From: Linum tenue
Lineage: Eukaryota > Streptophyta > Magnoliopsida > Malpighiales > Linaceae
NCBI GenBank assembly: GCA_946122785.1
Contig: CAMGYJ010000011.1
Coordinates: forward strand, 10,106,001-10,170,000
Reading direction: 5' to 3'
Length of the DNA: 64,000 nt
Positions 11,525 through 22,965 of this stretch are shown here, one piece after another. Positions within the stretch are counted from its first letter, which is position 1. Each line of letters opens with the position of its first letter. The translations under genes and the position numbers were made by a program. A model generated the notes under the pieces. The model was not told where the DNA came from. It ran no database searches and saw nothing but the letters and a program-made list of their open reading frames with translations.

Positions 11525-12390
11525 TTGACTCGAGGCATTGTTTTGTATTCTTTTGAATTTCCAATTTGGCTGGTTTCCAATGGAGGCGCTGGCGTGCTCT
11601 GTCGAGCAGTCATCGCCACGGTTGTCATCTCCGATGCATTCCCGATCGTCTGTGGTGAGGGAGATCTGGAACGCCAGTTTCATTCGTGTTGCCATCTTGC
11701 CGAGGAGGGAATTCGTGGATCCCGATCCCCTGTGTACGTTCCTCTGGGGTTTGTCATTCCGCGGCATTCCCGATCGCCTGTTTTGAACACAGCGTTTCGA
11801 GGAGGGATTTTATGGATTTCGATCGTCGAGGGAGATGAAGCTTCTGGGTTCGGTTCTCTAAGTTTTCTCATTCCGGCGCAGTCCGGATCCCCTGGTTTCG
11901 TCCCGACGTTTTGAGGAGGGATTTTGCAGATCGCAATCGTCTGTAGTGATGGAGATGAAGCGCATGTTTCGGTCGTCTGGGTTTTCTCATCCCGGCGCAA
12001 TCCCTAATCTTGTGATTCCTCTGGGTTTGGTCATTCCGCTAATCCTTGCTTTCCCTCTTCTTGTTTCTCGTATTGTTACCATGGAGATTTTTTCCATGGA
12101 TTAGCCGTTGCTTATTTCCTTTGGTCATGCGTTCTTTTCCTGGCGCGAATTTTGCGGATGTTTGAATCGAAGCAAGTTTCTTGTTCGATAGTTTGGAAGG
12201 TTTCAATTTTGATTTCCATGTATTGTTGGTTATGAGGAATTAGATGGATGGTTCTGCAATACTTTTCCCCTTCAAGTAATAGAATTCGCATTCTATCCCT
12301 GTAGTCTTAAGTTGTGTTACCTCTTGTTGTAATCTCTAGGTTCAGGATTCGCTGGAAATTGAGGTTCTGTGTTGTACCGAGAATTTGTTA
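11525..12390 (+). other. Captured-looking leader sequence with degenerate internal repeats
   Basis: Inside the TIR element, GC-richer DNA contains about three diverged repeats. Each has GAGGAGGGATTT, a CGATCGTC-like string, GAGATGAAGC and a TTCTCATTCC block (near 11690-11740, 11800-11880 and 11910-11990). The longest plus frame, 11525-11914, is open across two repeats but shows no domain. The CT-rich stretch that follows resembles a plant 5' leader and intron. A captured gene 5' end is possible; the source is unknown. Confidence 0.35.
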
Positions 12391-12398
12391 TTGTTAGT

Positions 12399-13019
12399 TG
12401 TAACACCTTAGGAAAATCTCACATCGACAAAGCACGGGAGAGATCCATGGTTCATAAGTAGGAAACCGGCCTTAACTGACAAGACGCATTTTGGGGTGTA
12501 TTGGAAGAGTTCTTGTGAGAACTCCGAAGTTAAACGTGCTCAGTGTGGAGTACAACAAGGATGGGTGACCTTATGGGAAGTCACCTTGAATTGCACCCCA
12601 AGTCGAAATCCGTGCGGGTGTAGAGGCCCAAAGCGGACAGTATCTTGTCGGGAAAAGGTTCGGGATGTTACAAGTTGTATTAGAGCCTCTCCGCGTCCCT
12701 CTTGAACGATGGTGGGGCAAACCTCAACGAGGGCGTTGAGTCCCAAGGGGCACCTTAGGCAAATCCCATATCGACAAAGCACGGGAGAGATCCATGGTTC
12801 ATAAGTAGGAAACCGGCCTTAATTGACAAGACGCGTTTTAGGGTGTAATGGAAGAGTTCTTGTGAGAACTCCGAAGTTAAACGTGCTCAGTGTGGAGTAC
12901 AACAAGGATGGGTGACCTCATGGGAAGTCACATTGAATTGCACCCCAAGTCGAAATCCGTGCGGGTGTAGAGGCCCAAAGCGGACAGTATCTTGTCGGGA
13001 AAAGGTTCGGGATGTTACA
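12399..13019 (+). mobile_element. Cassandra TRIM retrotransposon 1
   Basis: Two LTRs, 12399-12672 (274 bp) and about 12751-13019, flank an internal region of only about 80 bp. The element is bounded by the exact target duplication TTAGT (12394-12398 and 13020-13024). LTRs start TGTAACACC and end GATGTTACA. A primer-binding site resembling initiator tRNA-Met lies at 12675-12687 with two mismatches. Each LTR carries a 5S rRNA-derived domain, the hallmark of Cassandra. It has no coding capacity and depends on other retroelements. The second LTR lacks its first few bases, and the two LTRs differ at about ten visible sites, so it is an older copy. Confidence 0.93.
12493..12599 (+). repeat. 5S rRNA-like domain in Cassandra 1, first LTR
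   Basis: GAGAACTCCGAAGTTAAACG, then GGATGGGTGACC and TTGCACCCC follow the order of plant 5S rRNA (ACTCCGCAGTTAAGCG, GGATGGGTGACC, TTGCACCCC). The last two match internal promoter and terminal regions closely. The first third of 5S has drifted. A second copy lies at about 12844-12951. It is part of an LTR, not a ribosomal gene. Confidence 0.9.
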
Positions 13020-13214
13020 TTAGTTTTATTCAATTCTCTGTTTGCTGATTTGTCTACATTTAGTCGAACGGAGGAAGAAGATGAAAAAGGGTCTTAAAAG
13101 AAATTAAGATGGTTTTGTTCATATTTACGGATGGACACCTCTAAAATGGTATAAAAATCACAGAAGCCCAACATTAAATCTATCGGTTCTTAAGCTACTA
13201 TATAAGTACTAAAC

Positions 13215-13400
13215 GCTGGGTGCGCTACGTTGGTATTCCTCTCAGGAAGGCTGCGTAAAACTCAACATTGATGGGAGTCTGAAACTAGATCCACATGTTC
13301 TGCCATTGGTGGTGTTGTTCGTGATGCTGCAAGTAGCTGGGTCTTGGGCTTCTCTTCGCACGTTGGCCATTGCTTGGTTCTTGAGTGGAAATCCTCGTCT
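13215..13400 (+). pseudogene. LINE RNase H domain fragment
   Basis: Translation with frame changes gives GCVKLNIDGS, then AIGGVVRDA, SWVLGFSSHVGHC and a terminal LEWE, the start of an RVT_3-type RNase H as found at the 3' end of plant L1-like LINE ORF2. Only about 60 codons remain, with no reverse transcriptase nearby and no poly(A) tail. It sits between Cassandra 1 and the right end of the TIR element. Confidence 0.6.
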
Positions 13401-13775
13401 GTAAAATAAGGGGAAAGGGGATGGGGGTAATTGAAGTGTCCCTCATTTCTAATGAGGATGACGACGATGTGTAATCCGAAAGAATGAAATGAATTTGGAT
13501 GTAAACTTTTTAGATAATAATTGTACTTTTCATAAGAACTTGAGTGTTATAAATCATGATTAGAGGAAATAATGTATCATAATAGTTTAATTGAAACTTG
13601 GATAACATAAAGATGGTAAAAATCATGTAGGACTAAATAGTAATAAAAAATAAATTAATAGGTATAGTTGCAATTATAATTATTATTAATTATCAAATTC
13701 CTTATAATTAATTAATAGGTGTGAACACAGGCGTACGCTAGCCTTTGCCCCATATATATATATATATATATATAT

Positions 13776-14650
13776 GGTGACTTCTACGGTGCCCAGGGCA
13801 AAATCCGGGTACGGGTACCTTGGCCGATCTTAACCATTCGTTTTCAATCTCCACGGCTCACGTTTATTAAACCTTCCTGCGCCACTAAATAACTAAACAA
13901 ATTGCAAAAAGGCTCCTGCCGCGTTAAGTTTGTTTTCATCCTAGTCCAACTAACTGCCCCGATTAAATTAAATGGATTAAGACTGCAAACCAAATTCGGT
14001 AGACCCACTGCCGCCCTAACCAATTTCCAGTCTCCCTAACCAATTACACGATCCCTCTCTCGTCTTGGAGGGACGCCCCTTCACAGTTCCAAGAGAAGCT
14101 CCCCATCCAATTTGAACTCCCCAACTTAATCATCTTTTTGAATCCCAATTACTTGCATCCACATTCGACGTAGATTGAATTTCCCAATTTAATTTGTCTT
14201 GTTTCTTCTTCACCATTTTATTTCCCCTCGCCTATCTCTTTCTAACACGATTACGGCGACCATGTCTATTATTGTGTTCATCAAACTTTTCATTTGCAAA
14301 AGAACCCTTGAAAGAGGTTTGCTAACCCTAGGGTTCATGTCGCTAGTGCTTTGTCATCTTGTCTTAGCGTTATTGTGATTTTCTCGAACCTTATATCTCT
14401 CGGTGAAATTTAGGTTTCCTGATATGTAGTGTTCGTCTCGCCCAAAGGATCGAGGAAGAAGATGAAGAACACATAATTTGATTCGAATCGGACGGAGAGG
14501 TCTCCTTAATTTGTGTTTATGTATTAACTGTGCGTTTAGGAGTAATTCTAGTTGGACTGGGTCTGATCATTGATTTTTGCAGGCTTTTAAATAACATTCA
14601 AACGTGGGCTTGTACATGACCCATGCAATATTCAAAAGTGGGCCTGGAAC
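13776..14650 (+). repeat. Left terminal inverted repeat of the large MULE
   Basis: About 0.9 kb that is colinear, inverted, with 31555-32528. Shared landmarks include ATCTCTTTCTAACACGATTA, GACCATGTCTATTATTGTG, GAGGAAGAAGATGAAGAA, GATTCGAATCGGA, TTGTGTTTATGTATTAAC and GTGGGCTTGT. Some indels separate the copies. Long terminal inverted repeats are typical of TIR-type MULEs and usually contain the promoters for the internal genes. Confidence 0.8.
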
Positions 14651-14917
14651 GTGCGAGCCCATTTGTTTTCTCCTGTCGTATCAATTCCTGCGCCAACCCT
14701 AGTTTAACTAGCTTTACTTACTCTAGTTTAACCTACACGAGTTACCATCATCATTACTACATATCTTCCGAAATCTTCTAACTCTTGACATTCCAGACTC
14801 ACCGTCTCCATCACACTCTCGTCTCCACACTCAACCCCCACGGTCACTTTTTCTTACACCTACATTCTCTCTTTCCTCCATCTTCACCTTCCCTTGTTCC
14901 TTCTTCCTCCAGACTCC

Positions 14918-15780
14918 ATGGCAAACAAAGGTAAATCGTTTGCGAAAATGGGGATATTATCTCTATCAAATGAAGACTGTCGATCCACCGCAAGTCTCGG
15001 TGACTATCTTTCATTTACAAGCTAAACAGAAATTGTGGCCGAGTACGAGTTCATCCACCTAAGTCCTTTCCCTCAAGAAGTGAAGAAGTTAATAAAAATC
15101 TTGGCTGGGAAAAGTTCTTTGATCTCCGGAGTCGAGGAAGCACCAGTTACTGCCCGCATGTGGTGAGGAAGTTCTACCACAATTTAGAGCTTTCTGGTCC
15201 TTGTGATTCTCATCTCGTGTCGATCTTCCTGGGACATAGAGTCTGCTTCTAGCCTCATTACTTTGCTGAGATTCTCGATCTCCCCGCCGGAGGACACCCC
15301 ATTGATAGCAGAAGCGATCTTGGGCGGCTGTACGATTTTGAGTTTGAAGTTGAACTGGCGAAACTAACGAAGGGGCGCATCCAGGTTTCTTTCCTCCCAG
15401 ATCCTCTTCGATTCCTCCACTGGATGATCGTCAACTGCTTCATGCCAAGGTACCGTGGTCATTCGATTATTCGTAAACTTGACCTGTTTATCCTTGTGCA
15501 AGCTCAAAGAGGTGTTCCTGTTGACCTCGCATCTCTCATGTGCCTGAACATGGTTGAGGCTGCTCCTAGAGGGGAAAACTAGTACACTGCCTTTCCATAT
15601 GCCACCTTCGTGACCACCTTTCTTGAAAGGGTTGGGATGGATATGGGGGTTTATATTAAGGAGGACCAGTGCGCTTATTTGCCAGTGTACCGTATAGCCG
15701 AATTGACCAATACTTTTATTGACCTTCGGCATACGGAGCATGAAGAGACCCTTGAGGCCTCCTCAAGCAAACGTCCTCGG
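14918..15780 (+). pseudogene. Degraded plant-transposon-protein ORF (PF20167-like)
   Basis: Starts near ATGGCAAACAAAGG and is interrupted by several stops and at least one frameshift near 15090-15110. Recognisable stretches are WEKFFDLRSRG, VVRKFYHNLELSG, LPDPLRFLHWMIVNCFMPRY, LDLFILVQAQRGVPVDLASL and FVTTFLERVGMDMGVYI. These match the layout of the putative plant transposon protein family often found with Athila and other retroelements (conserved FY-N-L region, then a helical RFLHW-type block). Whether it belongs to the MULE or to an older insertion in it is unclear. A minus frame over the same bases (15364-15741) is probably a shadow. Confidence 0.6.
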
Positions 15781-16081
15781 CTTACATGAGAGTCGATTGA
15801 TGCAGGGTGGGGTGGAGCGTTGGAGCAGCAAAGGGGCCAGCAATGGATGTCTTCTGTTAACAAGTTTCCTAAGGCTTTGTTGGTTTTTTTTTCCAGTCTT
15901 TTGTCTTTTCCTTAATTCTCCAGCACTCAAAACTGTCAGGTACTGAGGGGAGCCAGTACATCATCTGACTAGGAAAGTCTCCCATTTTTTGAATTGTCCA
16001 GACCAATATTTTTCTAAGCATGCAATATTTTGTGAATTTGCCATGGCTAAGTTCCCTAAGACAGGTGACGAGATGCAGTAA

Positions 16082-16314
16082 TGGTCATCTCCAATGGTGC
16101 AATTTTTGTGACTTTCAAGATGATGTGGCAAGGAGGTGCAATTGCATCTCTAAATTGCTATGATGCGAGAAGCTATTGCAAGGGTGCAAATTTGCTTGCA
16201 ATTGAAATTGGACCACGAGTGGGGACTATTGATGAAATTGCAATGTTTTCTCAAAATTATAGAAGTGGAAGTAGGGACTACCTATGAAATTGCAAATGGA
16301 TTTCATTGGGGGAG
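16082..16314. mobile_element. MITE-like element, first copy
   Basis: Begins TGGTCATCTCCAATGGTGCA and ends with an imperfect inverted counterpart (TGCAAATGG and CATTGGGGGAG). The interior is rich in TGCAATTGCA-like strings and so can fold into a hairpin. A related start occurs at 24499. The plus frame 16081-16287 is a by-product. Confidence 0.45.
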
Positions 16315-17009
16315 ATTTTAATCCGCTTTTGTTCTAAGCAGTTCCAATTAGGTTGAAGAATGTGTTACTTATTTCATCTTCATTTTTAATGGTTTTCAAA
16401 AATTATGGTTTTATTTATATTTGGTCACAAGTATAGTGACGATGATAGGCGTGAATAGTATGGATATGGCTTGATTATAATGATTTTTTATCTATGGTGA
16501 TTTTTTCCCTTTTTCATCAAGACTCATGCTTCTTTTATTCCCCCGGTGAATCTATCATGCTTCGTTTATAGTAAAATACGCTTTTAATTATACACAATAA
16601 AGAATCCATTAATTATGCATGCTTTTTTATTGTATTTATTACTATAATGAATTCTCTCACTAAAAGGGGAGTGAAAACATCGTTGGTGGAAATTCAAGGA
16701 ATGGAAGCCTTTCCATATCCTAGGAACATTAAATTAATTACTTAAGAATTTTCTATCTGCCTTGTACGGGGTTTGGTCATTAATTATACTGATTGGGAGC
16801 CAATCAGTTTTACCTTTTCGGTTAACTATACATGAATGCAAATTTAATTAGACGAGGGCAATTGGGAACAAAGTGGAATGATATGTTCCCAATTAAACCT
16901 CTCTACAAGATACAATGGCTTGAACAGAAGCAACCTCACTCACAAGTTGGAAGCTGGAATTTTGGTGAAGCTGGAATTTTGGTGAAGTCCCTTTGCCATT
17001 TCCATGAAA

Positions 17010-17195
17010 AAACAAACCAAACCAAACCAATTAACCAAACCAAACCAAAAACCAAATATAGAAAGCATTCACAATACCAAAAACCAAATCTAGAAAGCAT
17101 TCACCAAACCAAAAACCAAATATAGAAAGCATTCACCAAACCAAACCAAACCAAAAACCAAATATAAAAAGAATTCACCAAACCAAACCAAAAAC
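17010..17195. repeat. Minisatellite of about 36-45 bp units, four copies
   Basis: Repeats of AACCAAATATAGAAAGCATT followed by CACCAAACCAAA, with spacer length varying by the number of CCAAA or CCAAACCAAA blocks. Copies begin near 17051, 17085, 17116 and 17157. The surrounding CCAAA-rich sequence suggests growth by slippage. It lies downstream of the Ulp1-like pseudogene in that gene's orientation. Confidence 0.75.
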
Positions 17196-17269
17196 GGTTG
17201 TCCATCATCCTGAGAAAAAAAAAACATAACAGTTGTCCATCATCTTGAAAACTAAAACGCAAAATCAGG

Positions 17270-18720
17270 TTGTCCTTGGGCTCGTTGACTGGGTTTCCTT
17301 GTGCTCTTTTCTTTCCTTTTTCCTCCTTTCATGGGCTTTCTTGTACTCTTCCACTGGAGCTTCAACTTGAGGTGCAACTGTTCTTGCTTCCGTGAGCACC
17401 ATATGTCTTATGTAGTTCATGGGCTCTCGAACAAGGTACAAATATAAGAGGAGTCCCAGCTTGAACCATACATCCATATGCAGACCCAGACTCCACTGTC
17501 AGACCTACATAAAATAAAAGCATTGCGTGATAAGAACCAAGTTGATAAGTCGTCGTTTAATATCACACAAAAATGGGCATACTTACCAATGAAGTTGTTC
17601 TTGATCCTTTGAAGGATTTGTGTACGAAAACTCCGCAATCCTTGGTGGTGACAATCCCGGACCTTGTTCACGATAGAGAATCTTCCATAAGGCTTGCGTA
17701 AATCTCATCTGTACAAGTTAAGAAATGTTTGTACTTAGAAAGAGGTATTTACATTTTTTTGCGTTATAACGGCACAATGTCACAAATTTACCATTGTTTA
17801 GACAGATTGTAGTCGAAAGGAATTGCGATCTTCATTTGGTTGTGGATCCAAGATATGGACTTCTTCCTTGTCCAACTTAATAACAGCCAAGTACCAATGG
17901 GCATTATCTCTCATCGGAACACACACCTACATATGCGGAAATTGTCAACACGTATTAAAAAAATAAACTGCAAACCATGTAATACTTATTAAGACGAACA
18001 GTTTACCTTGTTCACCATATTGGTTCGACTAAGGAATTTTGATTCGTATAGGTCTAATGCCCTCTTGGATGTTATTCCACATGAAATCACTAGTTCCTGC
18101 CCATGTGGTAGTTGCACAATTGAAATTTTGTCAACACAATATCATTCACATTAAAAAAACATGTGTTGTATTTTTTTTGGTGAGTGGATATTAATCTTAA
18201 GCATAATCGGACCACAACATGTAGTTCAGCAGGCAGATATCACACTCCTTTTCCGTCCTTAGAATTTGTCCACAACTCTTCTAGAGTCAAGTGGCAGGCC
18301 ATCGCTGTTATAACCGAATATAACATGGACAAAAAACACTTCATGATACTATCGAGTTGTTATAAAATAATTCTACGTAGAAAGCATTGATAGTGGACAA
18401 ACAAAACAAAATTTTGGAGTTCCGTTGATTACTTCAGCATCTACGAATGAGCGAGGACTTAAGGGCCACAATGACTTCCTGGTACAAGAGTTGTTTGAGG
18501 TTTTGACCAATACTTCGTTAGGTGGCAGATTGGCTAAAAATATATAGTGAGCAAGCTGGATTTGCTCATCATCGTATTCCATAGCGGTAGGTAGCTTAAA
18601 CTTCAAAACAACCTGGAATAGGGGCCACAAATAAACACGAGTTGAAATGCATTCGTTATGACGGAATAACGGCAAAGAACAATTCAATGGCAAACATGAC
18701 ACCTTTATTACCTTGTCAAC
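17270..18720 (-). pseudogene. Ulp1-like (C48) cysteine protease in the MULE
   Basis: Three exon-like blocks on the minus strand. The first (18700-18373) reads AHYIFLANLPPNEVLV and then LWPLSPRSFVDAEVIN, like the front of plant Ulp1-type domains. The second (about 17927-17800) contains VPMRDNAHWYLAVIKL and HILDPQPNED, matching the catalytic His and Asp contexts. The third (about 17500 down) has SDSGVWVCIWM, where family members have DCGV, so the catalytic Cys appears to be Ser. AG-type acceptor sites precede the last two blocks. Intact C48 enzymes remove SUMO-like modifiers. A stop after FRLQSV and the Cys loss make this a pseudogene. MULEs are known to carry Ulp1-like genes. Confidence 0.75.
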
Positions 18721-19557
18721 AGAACTTAGACAAATACTTTTTCCATTTGGCTTCTTTGGTGTTACCTCAGAGTCAGATTCATCGTCCGAAATAAAAACGA
18801 TGACTTAAGCAGGAGTGGGTGGAGTGCTTACACCTTTGGGTATCCTTGGTTTCTTTGTTGGAGTCACAAATTCGGCGGTCTCCTTCAATGACAGTGAACC
18901 TATGATTAATAAATTAATTAGAATGAATTTCAATGGTTAAAGAGCTATTATACACACCACAAGCTTGGACGAAGAGCGAGTAATCCTCCTATTTTCCATG
19001 TTGTGCCTCTAATCTAAGCTTTAGTCTGTACTCAAAATTGCGGCAAAGAAGGATATGGAACCACTGCTCTACCGCTGAAGATTAATTATATATACAAGGT
19101 TAGGATAAATTGTGGCGCCATATTTTTCCCGCGGAAAAATAGTTAGGGTTTATTCTAAGGTACATGAGCTTGGGATAAACATGGGTAGTTATTAAACCTA
19201 AAATTAAAAATATACTTTTTTCGATTGAATAAGGAATTGAGTGCTATTAGTAAATATTCGCTCATATTAATATTTGATCCTTCCCCATACACGTAGTACA
19301 CAGCTAGAGTCAGCTGGCGTTTGGCTTTACTAAGCAAGGTTTTTCATTTTAAATATTTTGGTTATTTGTGAAAATGGTAAAGAAATCACTAAGATAAAGA
19401 ATAGAAAGTTCAACTCGTTCCTACCAAAAATATAAGATATCACAAATCGTGTTATTAATGGGGATAATTGTTAAGTTGCCCATTGAAGCATTAATTTGGC
19501 CATCATTCCCTGTAGAGTTTTGTAATCTACGTCCTTGGTTCCCCAAAATTTCCAGCA

Positions 19558-22294
19558 GTGACAATGACGTTGGAGGCAGACCCACCATTGACGTCGGAGG
19601 AAGTCCTAGTATTGAAATCGGAGTCAGTCCAAGAAAACGCTGGTGCCGGAGCCAGTCACACCACCCAGGAAGATAATGTCGCCGATCTCATATTTCTACA
19701 GCCTGAAGATATTAAAAAAATAAAGTTCGATGATACAGAAGAAGCCTATGATTTCTACATGGACTACGGGTTAGTCAAAGGCTTCGATATCAGAAAATCA
19801 GACATTGGTCGTGATAAGAACAAAGTTATGATATGGCGTGACTATGTATGCTGTGGCGAGGGAAAGAGGTGCATGAAGAGCACTGAACGAAAGAGAGAAG
19901 CAAGAGGGGAGACCAAATTTAACTGCAGAGCCAAGATGAGTGTTAAACAAGACAATGTCGATGGGAAGTGGTATGTGCACCAGTTTGATGATGTACACAC
20001 ACATGAAACGATCCCCAGAGAATATAGACACTACATGAAAGGGAAACGTCGTATGAGTGATGCAGTCAGAGCAGCGATAAATTTTAGAATAGCTGCAGGT
20101 ATGAAAACTTCTCAAATTGTGAATCTGGTTGTATCAGAAGCAGGAGGCTACGACAATTTGGGGTACACGAGGAAGGATGCATATAATTATGTGGACAAAG
20201 AGAGGAAAGAACAAATCAGTGAAGGTGATGCCGCAACAACCCTAGCCTACCTGCAAGCTAAATGCAGCGCAGACGATCATTTCGTTATTGAACTAAAGAA
20301 GGATGACGACTACCGACTTATTAACATCTTATGGGCCAATAGTATTACTGTCATTCAATGCTATTTACAAAAGGAACATTTACCAGATGCCTCTCGTGAT
20401 TTTTTCAGGTACTTTTCCTTCACACATAGAATTATCCCGAGCATGCTAAAATAACCCTAGCAGTTTGCATAATCTAACGTTTTTTGAACTTTTTTAGGTG
20501 TCAACCACCATTCGCAAACTTGCGTATTTGCATGTGCTTTCTTGGCTAACGAGAGAGAGGAAAATTATATTTGGGTGTTGGGAGCTTTGAAGAGAAGGCT
20601 AGGTGGTGTAGATCCCAAGACTGTTATTACAGATGGGGATAGAGCAATGCGTAATGCTATTCAGAAATTATTTCCCGATGCAACACATCGTCTATGTTCC
20701 TGGCATATAGACAAGACTATAACCAGAAATGTGAAGAATCATCATACTTTTTTGCCCCGATGGAAGCATTTTGTGTCAGCTGACTGGGAACCTTCAGAAT
20801 TCGAAGAAAAGTGGAAATCAGTGGTTGAGGAATGCTCCCTTCAGCACAACAATTGGGTCTCCAATTTATTTGAGCAACGACATGAATGGGGGTATGCATA
20901 TTTGCGTTCGAAGTTCTTCGCAGGCTTGAGTACAACATCAAGATGTGAAGGACTGAACTCTCAACTTGCCAATTATATCGAGAAGGATAAATATCTCCTT
21001 GAGTTCTTTATTCACTTTGATCATTGGACTAGGGATATGAGGGAGAATGAGCGTCATGGTGATTTTGAATCCATTCATCGAGAACGAACCATCACAAGCA
21101 ATGTCTTAGTCTCACTTTAGAAGAGTGGAGCGGCGGTTTTCACAAAGAACGCATTCTTCTTATTCAGAGACGAGGTTGAAAAGTCGGCATATTGCATAAG
21201 GTTGGAGACAGAGTGATCGGAAATTGAGCGTGTGTACAAGGTCAAGGTGTCTGGCATGGATAAGGTTTTTCAAGTCATGTACACAGTTGAACCCTTTGCA
21301 ATGGAGTGTAGTTGTAATCACTATGATTACATGGGAATACCATGTCGTCATATGATTTTTGTACTGAAAGAAGAGAGCATACTGAAACTTCCTGAAGGCC
21401 TAGTATGTCGAAGATGATCAAAGAAGCCGAAGACACTAGAGAGCTTGGAGGAACCGGACATAATAGATGAATCACAACTTTTCGCATTGAGGTTTGCCAT
21501 GACTATCACTTTTAATTTTTTTTATATTGGTTCGAAGCTAGGTGAACGTTAATTTTACTCACTTTGTATAAAATATTGTGTCAATCAGGTATGGTACTAT
21601 TCAACAAAACAACTTACAACTAATGTTAAAAGGGGAAAAATCTAGTGAGTGCTTCAAGATTGCTCGTGAGGGAATTCAATCATTATGTGAAAAGCTGGAC
21701 ATGGTGGACACTAGCAACATGGACATACCCGGCATTAATAGACCGAAGGTGAATGAAATTTTGTTGGATCCATTACAGGTCAAAGCTAAAGGTTCGGGGG
21801 CTAAAAAATCTAAAAGGAAGAAAGGAGAACCACGACAGTGTAGCAATTGCGGTGAATGGCGCCACTATAGGACCCGATGCCCACATCCTGTTGGCTATGT
21901 GAAGCCAACCTCAAACGGTGATGCCCCAAATGCTGGTGTTTCGGAAGAAGGTGGCGGTGGCGATGACACTGATGTTGATCCTCCCACCACTCAAGATCAG
22001 TCGGAAACAGTACCGAAGAGAAGGCAAAAGCATTGCAGTAAGTGCGGTTCTACCAATCATAATGAAAGAACGTGTACTGGGTCTAGGCCATCCGATGATG
22101 AAAATGACGATGATGAAAATGACGATGACGACGATTACGAGCAACCTAGGGTAAGAATAAAATATAATTGTTCGTGTCTACACAATGGAGTTGCATCCAA
22201 TATTTTTGTACGACTAAAATCGTCGTTATCGATTTTGCAGAAGAGACCTGTTATAAGAAGTAGCAACCTAAGGAGTGTTGAAAACTTGAAGTGA
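19558..22294 (+). pseudogene. MuDR/FAR1-type MULE transposase
   Basis: Exon 1 (19558-20408) encodes an acidic N-terminus and a FAR1-type DNA-binding domain (TEEAYDFYMDYGLVKGFDIR, CRAKMSV, HTHE). It then shifts frame just before the first catalytic motif, which reads SFNAIYKRN where family members have Asp in place of the Asn. An intron at 20409-20497 has GT-AG ends. Exon 2 holds VITDGDRAMRNAI and DATHRLCSWHI and, further on, the SWIM finger MECSCNHYDYMGIPCRHMIF. Stops occur at 21118, about 21214 and about 21415. After a second intron (about 21491-21588) come two CCHC knuckles, CSNCGEWRHYRTRC and CSKCGSTNHNERTC, and a D/E-rich tail. Transposase would cut and join MULE ends; this copy is dead. 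Confidence 0.9.
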
Positions 22295-22965
22295 AGATGG
22301 AAGTCCTTATCCTATTCGGATTAGGACTATGTGAAGACTGCCAGTATTAGCTTGAAGCGGCGTCGTTTGATTTATAAGAAGACTGTTGCCTTCTGCGGTG
22401 TCGTTTTACTTATGTGTCGTTTTATTTATGTGTCTCTTTGGTTTATAAGAAGACTACTGCCTTCTACGGTGTCGTTTTATTTAGTTCGTATGGATTTGAT
22501 TTAATTCGATATGGAGGTTGCTCCCTAAATAAATCATGTGCAACATTTCAGTTGAATAATTTTTCTCACTCATTTTTTTTATTGAATTATTAAATCGGAT
22601 TTTTTACTTGTTTATAAATTTACTTAATTTTGGCTACTAAAATTATGAAATGTAAATTTTCCTTTTTCCATTTCACTTTATTATTTTAGGCGTGAAATGA
22701 CAAGAGCATTAGCCGACAGAGGACCAGAGTTCGAAATCCGGAAAAAATACTATTGGCCCAATAGTATAAGACTTCTGAAAATGGAGGCAGAAATCAAGAA
22801 ATAAACTGTAGTATTTTTATTGATTGAAAGATCCCTCGCCGATCTAAGAAGATCTCAAACACTAAAAGTACAATTTTTGAAAAAAAAAACGTTGTACTTT
22901 CCCTCCCTATTTTATCCTATTATACATATGGCAACTTTTCCCTCTTGTATACATTTTGGGAGCAT
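22275..22965 (+). repeat. 3' end of MULE transposase region, first copy of a dispersed duplication
   Basis: The stretch from GAAAACTTGAAGTGAAG through CGTCGTTTGATTTATAAGAA to TACATTTTGGGAGCATGATC is repeated, diverged and shortened, at about 25125-25611. It is the 3' untranslated part of the transposase gene. No gene follows within it; the minus frame 22912-23151 is not recognised. Confidence 0.75.

Larger units (their letters stand above)
11234..13751. mobile_element. Terminal-inverted-repeat element with nested insertions
   Basis: The left end (11255-11314) and right end (13702-13743, inverted) share GGCTAGCGTAC and GCCTGTGTTCACACC followed by an ATTAATTAATTATAA tract. The left copy carries an extra 18 bp between these blocks, and an imperfect TGAGCCAAA/TGGGGCAAA lies outside each. 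Target duplications are not clear because the right flank is a TA repeat. Length without the nested Cassandra is about 1.9 kb. No transposase is present. It could be a non-autonomous MULE, but the family is uncertain. Confidence 0.6.

Noticed and set aside
12493..12599. Possible 5S rRNA gene
   Set aside because: It lies inside an LTR with a matching second copy, target duplications and a primer-binding site. The first third of 5S is not conserved, so it is a Cassandra domain and not a ribosomal gene. The same holds for the copies at 40798-40905 and 41157-41263.
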